Origin: Actinomycetota bacterium
GTDB taxonomy: Bacteria; Actinomycetota; Actinomycetes; Streptosporangiales; Streptosporangiaceae
Direction of reading: 5' to 3'
DNA length: 54,356 nt
Assembly: GCA_019240215.1 (NCBI GenBank)
Contig: JAFAYQ010000064.1
Span: 1 to 54,356 of the forward strand
The notes beneath the pieces are model-generated. The model saw nothing but the letters and a program-made list of their open reading frames with translations. It did no database searches and was not told where the DNA came from. Numbering within the stretch: the first letter of the stretch is position 1; every line of letters starts with the position of its first letter. This document shows, in pieces, positions 19,820 to 27,732 of this stretch. Position numbers and translations under genes: made by a program.

Positions 19820-20401
19820 ATGCGAGCGGTAATCGTCTACGAATCGATGTACGGGAACACCCACGCCATCGCGAACGCCGTGGCGGAAGGAATGCGAGAC
19901 AAGGCCTGCGACGTCACGGTCCTGCCGGTACACCGGGCGACCGCGGAGTGTGGCGCGCACTGCGACCTGCTGGTGGTCGGCGGACCAACCCACGTGCACA
20001 CGCTTCCGCGTCCCGCGACTCGCCGATCGGCCGTCGAGGCGGCGGCCAAGCCTGGCAGCGGGCTCAGCCTGGAGCCCGCGGCGGAAGGTCCGGGCCTGCG
20101 CGAATGGCTGCCCGCGCTCGCCCAAGGGGATGGTGCTCAGGCGGCCGCATTCGACACCCGCATGGAGGGACCTACGCTGTTCACCGGCCAGGCCAGCCAC
20201 GGCATCGCGCAGCGGCTGCGGCGGCGGGGTTACCGGGTCATCCAGCCGGTGCAGAGCTTCACGGTCAGTAAGCAGAACCAGCTGAGCGCGGAGCAGACCG
20301 AGCGGGCACGGACCTGGGGTGCGGCGCTGGCCTTCAGTGCCGGCCCGTTCCGCCACGACCGGCCAGTGGCTGATCTCATCCCGGTCGATGCGGAGCAGTG
20401 A
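19820..20401 (+). CDS. flavodoxin-family protein
   Basis: A 193-residue protein with an N-terminal flavodoxin fold: VIVYESMYGNTHAIANAVAEGM is the FMN phosphate loop and DLLVVGGPTHVHT a second FMN contact. It starts at ATG 19820 after CGGAGG. It is longer than a typical electron-carrier flavodoxin, with a C-terminal extension rich in charged residues. It could shuttle electrons for the ferredoxin-linked enzymes nearby; that partner choice is inference. Confidence 0.88.
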   Translation: MRAVIVYESMYGNTHAIANAVAEGMRDKACDVTVLPVHRATAECGAHCDLLVVGGPTHVHTLPRPATRRSAVEAAAKPGSGLSLEPAAEGPGLREWLPALAQGDGAQAAAFDTRMEGPTLFTGQASHGIAQRLRRRGYRVIQPVQSFTVSKQNQLSAEQTERARTWGAALAFSAGPFRHDRPVADLIPVDAEQ

Positions 20402-20421
20402 CGGCCGAGGCAGCCGCAACG

Positions 20422-20435
20422 CGGACCAAGGTCAC
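20422..20435. promoter_or_regulatory. weak DosR-box-like site upstream of second Rv1733c-like gene
   Basis: CGGACCAAGGTCAC matches 10 of 14 positions of the DosR core, about 195 bp before the start at 20630. Position and score make it only a candidate. Confidence 0.25.
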
Positions 20436-20629
20436 CCCGCAACGAGCCGTTGGCACCTGGGTCGACGCGACCGCGTCGGCTGCAGTGAGGACTGGCGGGA
20501 AGGACCAGCCCCGACGCGAAGTGGCGGAACGGCCCCCGTTCGGTTCCGTACACCGCGCAACCAGGACCGCGAGAAGCGGATCGCGGTCCTTCCCGCCCCA
20601 ACGTTTCCGCATCCTGGGGAGTGAGCGTC

Positions 20630-21226
20630 ATGGGCAGCGGGTGGGCGCCATTCGTCCGCTGGCTGGGCTTGGATGGCAATCCGATGCGCCGCCCGACCGA
20701 CCGGATCGAGTCGATACTGCGGCTCGCGCTGATCACTCTGCTGGTGGCCGGCGTACCGGTCACCGCCGTGGCGACCGGCCTGATCGCCGATCGCCTGATC
20801 GGGCAGCACGCCCGGGCGGAACGGTCGAATGAGCTGATCGTGTCAGCCGTTCTGACCAAGAAGGCGGAGGCCGACGGCGACACCGACCCGTACTCGGATT
20901 TCCCGGTCGCCTGGGTTGACGCCCGCTGGACGGCGCCGGACGGTTCAGTGCACCGCGGTCAGATCCTGGCCCGGTCGGGCGCCCGGGCGGGCAGCACCGC
21001 CCCGGTGTGGATCTACCGCTCCGGCGGGCTCGCCAACCCGCCCATGACCCGCGGGCAGATACGGGTCAACGTCGCCTTGGCGATCATGACCGCCGCCGAA
21101 CTGCTGCCGATGTTGCTCATCGGCCTGTTCTTCCTGAGCCGACATTTCCTGGACGTGCGGCGGATGGAAGCCTGGGATGCCGAATGGTGTGCGGTCGGCC
21201 CGCAGTGGAGCCGACATCAGGCGTGA
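20630..21226 (+). CDS. Rv1733c-like two-helix membrane protein, second copy
   Basis: A 198-residue paralogue of the protein at 18535-19152. It shares the N-terminal WLGLD.N..RRP.DR pattern, two membrane helices (about 24-48 and 148-172), the loop motif WVDARWTAPDGSVHRGQILA and the terminal EAWDAEWCAVGPQW. ATG 20630 has GGGGAG 8 nt upstream; GTG 20621 is a less likely start. Function is unknown; the family is linked to the dormancy regulon in mycobacteria. Confidence 0.85.
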   Translation: MGSGWAPFVRWLGLDGNPMRRPTDRIESILRLALITLLVAGVPVTAVATGLIADRLIGQHARAERSNELIVSAVLTKKAEADGDTDPYSDFPVAWVDARWTAPDGSVHRGQILARSGARAGSTAPVWIYRSGGLANPPMTRGQIRVNVALAIMTAAELLPMLLIGLFFLSRHFLDVRRMEAWDAEWCAVGPQWSRHQA

Positions 21227-21250
21227 ATGACCCTTTAATGAAATAGAAAG

Positions 21251-21290
21251 AGACCCCGCAGGAAGTGCGTCGCCGCTCCCTGCGGGGTCT
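21251..21290. terminator. hairpin terminator between convergent genes
   Basis: 12-bp stem AGACCCCGCAGG / CCTGCGGGGTCT with a 16-nt loop, between the second Rv1733c-like gene and the convergent CBS-BON gene. Confidence 0.8.
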
Positions 21291-21311
21291 GCCTGTCAGT
21301 GGACGTATTCG

Positions 21312-22223
21312 TCAGTCGGCGTCGATGTGGTGCGGCGCCCTCGGGGGCTGGGCGGGTGGCGGTACGGGCTGGCCGATCCGGTTGTCGACGTCGACGACGC
21401 CATCGATGTCCCAGATCAGCCGGATCGCGGTCGGCAGCTGCTCGTGGTCCAGCGCATCCTGGGCCGGACCACTGAGGATGACCCGGCCATCGTGGACGGC
21501 CACCATGACGGCTTCGGCCCCGGCCTGCAGCACCTCGTCCAGGAGGTCGGCCACGTCGGCCGCGATCTCGGGGTCGCGACGCAGGAACGCGCTGAGCGGG
21601 TCCCGGCGGCTGACGATGCCGATCAGCTTGCCCTGCCCGTTCACCACCGGCAGGCGGCGCAGATGGTTGGCGGTCATGATCCGGGCCGCGCCGGGCACCG
21701 GGACATCGGGCCCGACCGTGACGGCAGGAGCGGTCATCAGCTCACCTGCGGTCAGGCCCACATGCTCAGGGCCGCGGCGGCTCCGCGGCCACCAGCCCCG
21801 CTCGGTCTGAAGCCGCCGCACACGCTCGTCTTCCACCGCCAGCAGGTCGGCTTCGGACACCACCCCGGCCACGCGGCGGCCCATGGTCAGGACCGGAACA
21901 CCGCTGATGCGGTGCTCGGCCATACGCCGCGCGATCTCCTTATAGGGCGTGATCCGGTCGACCGTCACCACCGAGGTGGTCATCACGTCGCGCACCCGCC
22001 GCTTCCAGCGACCGGGCCGATGATGGTTGCCTTGCTGTCCGGCAGGCCGCGGCCTGCGGACGGTCTTCGCTGTTGTCGCGGGCTCTTCGTCCTGCAGGTG
22101 TTCCTCGACGGTGTCGAGCGCCCGAGTGACATCTTCACGCGTCGCGCGACCGTGCCGTTCGTCGTAATAGGCCGCGCCCAGGTGCCGGAGCATCGCATCA
22201 AGATAAACGTCTGTCTGTGTCAT
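21312..22223 (-). CDS. CBS-pair and BON-domain protein
   Basis: A 303-residue soluble protein. An N-terminal segment of about 75 residues is followed by CBS 1 (RRVRDVMTTSVVTVDRITPY, about 75-135), CBS 2 (AGELMTAPAVTVGPDVPV, about 165-222) and a C-terminal BON domain (about 230-285, VILSGPAQDALDHEQL). CBS pairs sense adenosine nucleotides; BON domains bind phospholipid or ligands. The DosR-regulon protein Rv2626c is a bare CBS pair. The start at 22223 has GGGAGG at proper spacing; ATG 22226 is slightly too close. Divergent from the membrane gene at 22445. Confidence 0.9.
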   Translation of the reverse strand: MTQTDVYLDAMLRHLGAAYYDERHGRATREDVTRALDTVEEHLQDEEPATTAKTVRRPRPAGQQGNHHRPGRWKRRVRDVMTTSVVTVDRITPYKEIARRMAEHRISGVPVLTMGRRVAGVVSEADLLAVEDERVRRLQTERGWWPRSRRGPEHVGLTAGELMTAPAVTVGPDVPVPGAARIMTANHLRRLPVVNGQGKLIGIVSRRDPLSAFLRRDPEIAADVADLLDEVLQAGAEAVMVAVHDGRVILSGPAQDALDHEQLPTAIRLIWDIDGVVDVDNRIGQPVPPPAQPPRAPHHIDAD

Positions 22224-22286
22224 CATGCCCTCCCTGCAAAAATCGGGCTTCACCTTGACGCTTGCCCGGCGGCCCGATCGTCGCCA

Positions 22287-22300
22287 ATGACGAAAGTCCC
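22287..22300. promoter_or_regulatory. DosR-box-like site in divergent promoter
   Basis: ATGACGAAAGTCCC matches 11 of 14 positions of the DosR core, with a perfect right half, between the CBS-BON gene and the membrane gene at 22445. Confidence 0.45.
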
Positions 22301-22444
22301 TTTCGTTGAGTCTTTTCATCCCGACGGCCCGGGCCATTTCGCAGTGACGCGAGATCTTGCCAGCGAGCGATTCTCATCGTGTCCAAACAAAGAAGCGCCG
22401 GATCGCCGACCAATCGATCCAGCACCGCAAAAGGAGGCATCCAA

Positions 22445-23044
22445 ATGCGCCGCAAGAGTGTTGATGCCCTGGTCAGCGTGACCGGCCTGGGCCTCGCCGT
22501 GATCCTGGCGATCGCCGGCAGCCTGCTGCTGTGGGGTTCCACCTACGTGCACAACACCGTCCGCAGTCAGCTCGCTGCCGAACAGATCTACTTCCCGCCG
22601 GCGGCCGCGTTCGCGCACCCCAAGGCCGGTAGCGAGATCACCCCGAGCATGATCCCCACCGTGTCCCAGTACGCCGGGCAGCAGCTGCTCACCGGCCAGC
22701 AGGCCGAGGCCTACGCCGACCACTTCATCGCCGTGCACGTGGCCGAGATGGGTGGCGGCAAGACCTACGCGCAGCTGTCCGAGGCGTCGCTCGCCCAGCC
22801 CAACAACGCCAAGCTCGCCGCCACGGTGAACACCGTGTTCAAGGGTGAGGCGCTGCGCGGCATGCTGCTGAACGCCTACGGCTGGTGGAAGGTCTCGCAG
22901 ATCACCTACATCGCCGCGCTGATCAGCTTCGGCCTCGGCGGCCTGGCCCTGATCACCTCGGCCTTCGCCTTCGCCCTGCGGCGCCGGGCCGGCGCCGAAG
23001 TCCCGACCGCAGTCACTCCCCCGGCCCCGACGCACATTATGTGA
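22445..23044 (+). CDS. hypothetical two-helix membrane protein
   Basis: A 199-residue protein with an N-terminal membrane helix (SVTGLGLAVILAIAGSLLLW), an extracytoplasmic domain of about 110 residues and a second helix (ISFGLGGLALITSAFAFAL) before a short basic tail. ATG 22445 follows AAGGAGG at 7 nt. The extracytoplasmic part includes FIAVHVAEMGGGKTYAQLS and AQPNNAKLAATVNTVFKGEALRGMLL. I do not recognise a named family. It shares a DosR-box-like site with the CBS-BON gene, so a membrane role in low-oxygen adaptation is plausible. Confidence 0.8.
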   Translation: MRRKSVDALVSVTGLGLAVILAIAGSLLLWGSTYVHNTVRSQLAAEQIYFPPAAAFAHPKAGSEITPSMIPTVSQYAGQQLLTGQQAEAYADHFIAVHVAEMGGGKTYAQLSEASLAQPNNAKLAATVNTVFKGEALRGMLLNAYGWWKVSQITYIAALISFGLGGLALITSAFAFALRRRAGAEVPTAVTPPAPTHIM

Positions 23045-23068
23045 GTCGGTTCCCGACGGTCATCCCTC

Positions 23069-23100
23069 TCCGGCCGGCACCCAATTGGGTGCCGGCCGGA
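23069..23100. terminator. perfect 32-bp palindrome, likely terminator
   Basis: TCCGGCCGGCACCCAA is followed directly by its exact reverse complement, 25 bp after the stop of the membrane gene. As RNA it can form a long stem with a minimal loop, so a terminator is the simplest reading. Confidence 0.7.
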
Positions 23101-23171
23101 GGCGTACGCGGGTAGATGGCATCGATCTCGTAAGCGTCACCATCAAGCGGCCAGGTCGCACCTCGAACGCT

Positions 23172-24128
23172 TCATCCCTGCCAGGAATCTTCGAGACGAA
23201 CAGAAAACGGAAACAGTTCGATATCCCTTACATGATTACTGCCAGATTCCCATTGCGGGACATCGCCATCCGATTTGACCAGATATTTATATTCCAACCT
23301 CAAGCCCTCCGGACTTCCGAGTGGAAAAAATACTTCTCTAGACCAGATATCACGTTGGTGCCAGCGGAGATTAACCGCCGACTTTGGGTTCCAAGCGCCG
23401 AGTTCAGGTATGGAACCACAAAGGCATACGGTCTCTCCCCACTTAACTGGACGGACGACCTGAAATGTGGCCTGAACGGCTGGGTAATCGAAGAAGGGAG
23501 GGCAAACACCGAAGCAGACTTGCGGCAGCACACTTTTCCACAGAGCGGTGTTTTTCTTAGCCGCTCGTGAGGTCGAAACAAGTTTTGGGAGTTCGTCAGC
23601 CAACCCCGGCAAGTTGCCCAATGCCCCCATCGCACCAGTCGCGGAAGCTATTTGTCCCAACCCGCCAACGATAAATGACGTTACCGACTGGTCAGCCAGC
23701 TCGCCGGTTGCCTTCAGCTCAATCCCTCGAGGCGGGTGGAGGCCGATTCGATATGCATGAGATCCTTGACGTATGGTAAAGCCGTCGCCAGATAGGCCGA
23801 GCTTTCCCCACCACTCAACGGTCTCTATATCCTTTGGGGATAGGGAGAAGAGGCGTTGTATCTTACGGGATTTAGAATGCCAAAAAGTCAAATGATCATA
23901 AAGCAAAATCAGCTCACCCGCCACCGGCAAGGGATTATAAACAGGGCCAATCCAAGCGGGCGTATGCGGAAGTAATGATGGATAATACCAGAGACTACTG
24001 AGCGCTTCTCTTACCAATCCCCAGTCGTCTGAGTCTGCAGCTTCTTTTAGTAGAGGCCGAACGGCTTCCCAGATGGTGTCATCGGCTAGACTGTTTCGAA
24101 TTGCTCTGTCGTTGAATTCTTGAGCCAT
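23172..24128 (-). CDS. unknown domain fused to a CBM20 starch-binding domain
   Basis: A 318-residue protein with no signal peptide. The first 215 residues are of unknown function and include an AYRIGLHPPRGIELKATGEL segment that could be a lipid- or ligand-binding beta domain. The last 100 residues look like a CBM20 starch/glycogen-binding domain: CGSIPELGAWNPKSAV, then LEYKYLVKSDGDVPQWESGSN, with the conserved Trp residues. The gene is visibly AT-richer than its neighbours and uses AT-ending codons, suggesting recent transfer. A cytoplasmic CBM20 would point to glycogen rather than secreted starch. ATG 24128 follows AGGG. Confidence 0.75.
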   Translation of the reverse strand: MAQEFNDRAIRNSLADDTIWEAVRPLLKEAADSDDWGLVREALSSLWYYPSLLPHTPAWIGPVYNPLPVAGELILLYDHLTFWHSKSRKIQRLFSLSPKDIETVEWWGKLGLSGDGFTIRQGSHAYRIGLHPPRGIELKATGELADQSVTSFIVGGLGQIASATGAMGALGNLPGLADELPKLVSTSRAAKKNTALWKSVLPQVCFGVCPPFFDYPAVQATFQVVRPVKWGETVCLCGSIPELGAWNPKSAVNLRWHQRDIWSREVFFPLGSPEGLRLEYKYLVKSDGDVPQWESGSNHVRDIELFPFSVRLEDSWQG

Positions 24129-24166
24129 TGACCCTGCCTAAGTTTTAGGTAAACGCCATGCACATC

Positions 24167-24195
24167 ACTATAACTTGCGCATGTGGCAATGACTA
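24167..24195 (-). promoter_or_regulatory. candidate -35/-10 promoter of the CBM20 gene
   Basis: On the minus strand TAGTCA (24195-24190) is separated by 17 bp from TATAGT (24172-24167), a good sigma70-type pair, about 40 bp upstream of the ATG at 24128. Such a canonical promoter stands out in this high-GC window. Confidence 0.4.
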
Positions 24196-24358
24196 GCCAT
24201 GCAGTCTTACCCTGAGGCTGCAAGATGGGTGCACATCGATTGCCTATTGCAATGCCGCTGATCCTGAGAAATTGCTGCCGTTGGGAGAACGTCACGGCCA
24301 GGTAGGGCCGGGGCGTACTCGAGGTGAGTATCCCGGTCAGCGTGGACCGCACGGCAAC

Positions 24359-24385
24359 TGCCCGGGAAGCCGTGCTTCCCGGGCA
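24359..24385. terminator. hairpin terminator downstream of universal stress protein
   Basis: 12-bp stem TGCCCGGGAAGC / GCTTCCCGGGCA with a 3-nt loop, 20 bp beyond the stop of the minus-strand gene at 24406. Confidence 0.8.
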
Positions 24386-24405
24386 CCATCGGCTCCGGCT
24401 GAACG

Positions 24406-25221
24406 TCAGTCTGAAGGGACGACGACGACCGTGGCCTGGGCGTGGTTGAGCAGGGATCGCAGGGTCGAGCCGTGGCCGATGCTGCGGTTCGGCCCGTCGT
24501 GGCGGCCGACCACGGTCACGTCCGAGAAGACGGTGTAGTCGGTGAGGACCCGGCCGGGACGGCCCTCGACCTGCTGGTACCTGACGGTGACGTGAGGGAA
24601 CAGTTCCTGCCAGGTGCTCAGGCGGCCAGCGAAGTCATGGAGCGGAGGGTTGTGCTCGTCGCAGGCGTGCACGACGGTGAGCCGGGCGCGGCGGTGGGCT
24701 GCTTCCTCGAACGCGAATCCGAGCGTGGCGTCGGCGTCGGCGGCAGTGCGGACGCCGACCGCGACCTCGCCATGGTCGACACCTCGGGGAGCGCGGATCA
24801 CCGCCACTGGGCAGCTGACGTGAGCCGTCACGTACCGGGTATCCGGGCCGGCACCGGGCTGACCGTAGCCGCCTACGCCGAAGGCGCCGACGACCAGCAG
24901 CGATGCGGTTTCCGAGGCGCTGGTCAGCGTACTGCCCGGTGATCCGGTGAGCAGTTCGGTGGTGATCGTCACGCCCGGCGCCACCTGGGAGGCACGCTCG
25001 GCCGTGTCCGCCAGCGACTGGCGGTACATGCTGCTCATCAGCTCATCCAGCGTCACCGGGGAGTCATCCGTGGCCGCCGGCACGTGGGCCGGAACAGCCA
25101 TGACCAGTACGATCCGGAGCGGTTGCGAGCGGCGGGCGGCCTCGGCGGCCGCCCATTCCACTGCACGCAGCGATTCTCCTGAGCCATCGGTCCCGACGAC
25201 TATGGGCATGGCAGTTGTCAT
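24406..25221 (-). CDS. tandem-domain universal stress protein
   Basis: A 271-residue protein with two UspA domains. Domain 1 starts MPIVVGTDGSGESLRAVEWA but its nucleotide loop is altered (GAFGVGGYGQPGAGPDT). Domain 2, from about 145, ends GRHDGPNRSIGHGSTLRSLL. Both loops deviate from the ATP-binding consensus, so nucleotide binding is uncertain. It lies 29 bp downstream of the aldolase-like gene in the same operon; ATG 25221 follows GGAGG at 9 nt. Confidence 0.9.
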   Translation of the reverse strand: MTTAMPIVVGTDGSGESLRAVEWAAAEAARRSQPLRIVLVMAVPAHVPAATDDSPVTLDELMSSMYRQSLADTAERASQVAPGVTITTELLTGSPGSTLTSASETASLLVVGAFGVGGYGQPGAGPDTRYVTAHVSCPVAVIRAPRGVDHGEVAVGVRTAADADATLGFAFEEAAHRRARLTVVHACDEHNPPLHDFAGRLSTWQELFPHVTVRYQQVEGRPGRVLTDYTVFSDVTVVGRHDGPNRSIGHGSTLRSLLNHAQATVVVVPSD

Positions 25222-25250
25222 CGTCGTATTCCTCCCTACCGGCCTGATGC

Positions 25251-26144
25251 TCAGCTGCAGTAGACGCCCAGAGCGTGCTTGAGGTCCCGGATGAGCGGAA
25301 TCCAGGCCCGGTGCTCGCGGTCCGGAAGCGCCCGGTCGAAGACGATCCCCGCTGCCCCGGCCGCCATCGCCTGCTGGGTCTCGGTCACCATCGCTTCGTC
25401 GCTGATGTCACGCCCACTGGAGACGATGACCAGCGACTGGTCAGCGGTGCGGACCACGGTGTTGATGGCTTCCTGCGGGAAGATGCGCGGGACGTTGTCA
25501 GAGGTACGCCGCCCCAGGTTTTCCGGGTGCGGGAAGTGGACGACCACGACGTCGGCGCCGAGCCGGTGCGAGACCCGGGTCGCATAATCGATGGCGTACA
25601 GCGAGTCGGTGCCGCCCATCTCCTCCACGAACCGGCCGCGCGGGTAGGCCCAGACGAACAGTGGCATCCCGAAGCGCTCGGCGTCTTCGCGGACCAGCTG
25701 GTAGTCAGCGAACGCGCCGTCGCGGACCGGCGAGTCCGTGTACAGGAAGTAGCCGACCGCGTCGGCGCCGAGCCGGACCGCGTCGGCGACGGTGCCCTGC
25801 GGCGCGGGCTGCGAGGAGCGCACCGGGCCGGCCGTCATGCCGTTCAGCGTGAGGATCAGCGGCAGCTCCCCGGCGTAGTCCCAGTAGAACTTCTCGGCCA
25901 GGTCGACCGGCAGGACCATCGCGCTGAACTGGCCCTCGAAGGCGAACCGGATGGCGTCAGTCGGGCTGTCCGGGGCGAGGCCCTCGGGGACACCCTGGAA
26001 CCCGGGCCCGAAGCCAAGGCCGTAGGGAAGGAGCATGGCGGTCCCGTTGCGGAGGCCGCTCTCGTGAAGGATCCGGTGCAGCCGGGCCTTCTTACCAGTG
26101 CTGAGGTTGAGTTCGGTGATGTGGGGCCGCTTGTTCGTGTTCAT
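25251..26144 (-). CDS. class I fructose-bisphosphate aldolase-like protein (FbaB/DeoC type)
   Basis: A 297-residue TIM-barrel protein of the archaeal-type (FbaB/DhnA) aldolase group, with GTAMLLPYGLGFGPGFQG near residue 35, GYFLYTDSP in mid-sequence and VIVSSGRDIS near the phosphate site. In this family the Schiff-base Lys follows a GAD.(V/M)K pattern; here the segment reads RLGADVVVVHF, with Val where Lys is expected. The enzyme may therefore be inactive, use another residue or catalyse something else. It leads the operon with the Usp at 24406 and is divergent from the Usp at 26320. Confidence 0.8.
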   Translation of the reverse strand: MNTNKRPHITELNLSTGKKARLHRILHESGLRNGTAMLLPYGLGFGPGFQGVPEGLAPDSPTDAIRFAFEGQFSAMVLPVDLAEKFYWDYAGELPLILTLNGMTAGPVRSSQPAPQGTVADAVRLGADAVGYFLYTDSPVRDGAFADYQLVREDAERFGMPLFVWAYPRGRFVEEMGGTDSLYAIDYATRVSHRLGADVVVVHFPHPENLGRRTSDNVPRIFPQEAINTVVRTADQSLVIVSSGRDISDEAMVTETQQAMAAGAAGIVFDRALPDREHRAWIPLIRDLKHALGVYCS

Positions 26145-26225
26145 GGCCTCAGCCTCGGCCGCGCCCGCGGGCGGCCGTCAGGGCCGTTGCGCTCCGAAGG
26201 CCGGGCCGGTTCCCCCGTTACGTCC

Positions 26226-26239
26226 GGGCCGAAGGTCCA
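26226..26239. promoter_or_regulatory. DosR-box-like site in divergent promoter
   Basis: GGGCCGAAGGTCCA matches 10 of 14 positions of the DosR core, between the aldolase-like gene (minus) and the tandem universal stress protein (plus). Confidence 0.35.
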
Positions 26240-26319
26240 TGCACGGCAGGACCGCTGCCCCTCATCAGCGGCAGGCTCCTGAGCGAGCGTCGGCTGAGAA
26301 GACGGACCGGGAGGCGGCC

Positions 26320-27147
26320 ATGTACGACAACGACCATGGAATCCTCGTTGGCTACGACGGCTCGATGACCAGCCGCGAGGCCGTGAAGTGGGCCGAGCGC
26401 GCAGCGTGCGACCGAGGCGTCACCCTCACCGTCTGCCACGCCTGGGAACCTGGCTCGGCGGGCCCTCCGGTAGAGCCGGAGCATCAGGACCTCGCCGAAG
26501 CCAGCGCCCGCTGGATGCTGTCGACCGCGATGCCGCACGCGGATCCAGAAGCGGTAAGGCAGATCCTGGCTGAGGGACCAACAGCCCGCGTGCTCTGCGG
26601 ACTCAGCGCCGGCGCCGACATGCTCGTCGTCGGATCCCGCGGGCTCGGCGGCCTGACCGGCCTCCTGCTTGGTTCGGTCAGCTTGCAGGTGGCTGGGTTC
26701 GCGGTCAGCCCGGTGGTCGTGGTCCGCGGGCGCTGGCATCCCAGCGGCGGTTACGTGCCGGGCCACATCGTCGCCGGCATCGACGGCTCGGATGGTTCGG
26801 ACGATGTCCTGACGTTCGCCGGGACCGAGGCCGCGATGCGGCGTGTCCCGCTCACCGCGGTCTGCGCCCTGGCCGACGCACCCGGTGAGCTGGGCGCCGG
26901 TGAGCGCCTGGCGGAAGACTTCGAGCGCATCGTGACCCGGTGGGAGAAGGACCACCCGGAGGTGGAGGTCCACCGGCACGTGACCGGCCGGTCGGCCCGG
27001 ACCGCGCTGCTGGAGTCCGCCCGGGACGCCCAGCTGGTGGTCGTCGGCCGTCGCGGCCGGGGCGGTCTGCCCAGGATGCCGCTCGGGAACGTGGCCGAGA
27101 CACTGCTGTCGCACGCGCCGTGCCCGGTCGCCGTCGTCGGCACTTAA
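26320..27147 (+). CDS. tandem-domain universal stress protein
   Basis: A 275-residue protein with two UspA domains. Domain 1 has ILVGYDGSMTSREAVKWAE and a full nucleotide loop GSRGLGGLTGLLLGSVS; domain 2 has VAGIDGSDGSDD and GRRGRGGLPRMPLGNVA. Both loops fit G-x2-G-x9-G-(S/N), so this copy is the best candidate for ATP binding among the tandem proteins here. ATG 26320 follows GGGAGG; the long upstream in-frame extension has no family similarity. Confidence 0.92.
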   Translation: MYDNDHGILVGYDGSMTSREAVKWAERAACDRGVTLTVCHAWEPGSAGPPVEPEHQDLAEASARWMLSTAMPHADPEAVRQILAEGPTARVLCGLSAGADMLVVGSRGLGGLTGLLLGSVSLQVAGFAVSPVVVVRGRWHPSGGYVPGHIVAGIDGSDGSDDVLTFAGTEAAMRRVPLTAVCALADAPGELGAGERLAEDFERIVTRWEKDHPEVEVHRHVTGRSARTALLESARDAQLVVVGRRGRGGLPRMPLGNVAETLLSHAPCPVAVVGT

Positions 27148-27183
27148 TGAGGACCCGCTCCTGAACATTGAAGGCCTAATCCG

Positions 27184-27375
27184 GCGTGGGAGTTCACGGA
27201 CCCTGAGTCACAGCGGATCAGCGGCACCCACAGCCTGCACCTGGTGGTGCGCGCGCCGCTATCCGAGGTGACCGGCACGGTGTCGCTCCGGGTGAACCTC
27301 ACCAGAAAACACTTCGGCGTTCTGCCGTACCGGGCGAGTGCTGATGGAGGATCGGACTTCAGCTTCTCTGTGTAA
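27184..27375 (+). pseudogene. 3' remnant of an unidentified gene
   Basis: A protein-like reading frame (AWEFTDPESQRISGTHSLHL, continuing to GGSDFSFSV) runs 63 codons to TAA 27373-27375. It has no start codon: an in-frame TGA lies just upstream. The composition looks like a beta-rich folded domain rather than noise. It may be the tail of a gene broken by the rearrangement that left the ssrA fragment 320 bp downstream. I do not recognise the family. Confidence 0.35.
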
Positions 27376-27690
27376 CGACGAGCACCTGGTCGCAGGCGTG
27401 ACCCACTTTGCCAAGTCCAAAGTGCTCATGCTGCCGCGCCGCTTCCGGTCCTCGGTCGCTGGCGCTCCTTGCGGTCCGGGTCGGCTTGCCACGGGTACCA
27501 TCGCTCCTGGCCGCGCACATGGCCGAGTGGTGACGGTACGGCCGGGGCGGCATGTCCGATCCTGGGAGCGAGATGGGAGCTGCGGGCGAGGGGGTCAAGC
27601 ACGGTGATCATACGTCTACTTAGGCCGTTGACCTGCGTAAACGTCAATGATCAGGCCGATTGGGCTGCCCTGTGCTCTGTTCGCATCGAG
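27376..27690. other. gene-free stretch before the ssrA fragment
   Basis: No convincing gene. A short inverted repeat CACTTTG-N7-CAAAGTG is at 27404-27424. If an integrated element ends near 27690, this stretch would be its terminal non-coding DNA. Confidence 0.3.
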
Positions 27691-27723
27691 GGGGTCAGGG
27701 GTTCAAATCCCCTCAGCTCCACC
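27691..27723 (+). ncRNA. ssrA: isolated 3' end of tmRNA (ssrA), probable attachment-site remnant
   Basis: The bases form a T-arm (AGGGG / TTCAAAT / CCCCT, 27697-27713) followed by CAGCTCC, A and CC (27714-27723). CAGCTCC-ACC is the 3' acceptor strand of tmRNA, which pairs with GGGGCTG at its 5' end; usual tRNAs do not have this acceptor. No 5' half, tag-peptide frame or pseudoknot region precedes it, so it is a fragment. The 3' end of ssrA is a well-known integration site; such a fragment is what an integration event leaves at the far junction. Confidence 0.7.
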
Positions 27724-27732
27724 CAGGACACG

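Noticed and set aside
24086..24352. 88-codon minus-strand frame before the CBM20 gene
   Set aside because: It overlaps the start of the better-supported gene, covers its likely promoter and has no recognisable features.
27620..27723. Complete tRNA gene
   Set aside because: Only the T-arm and 3' acceptor strand are present; no D-arm, anticodon arm or matching 5' acceptor can be found upstream.
27340..27723. Complete ssrA (tmRNA) gene
   Set aside because: No GGGGCTG 5' end, tag-peptide frame or pseudoknots are visible in the 370 bp upstream.
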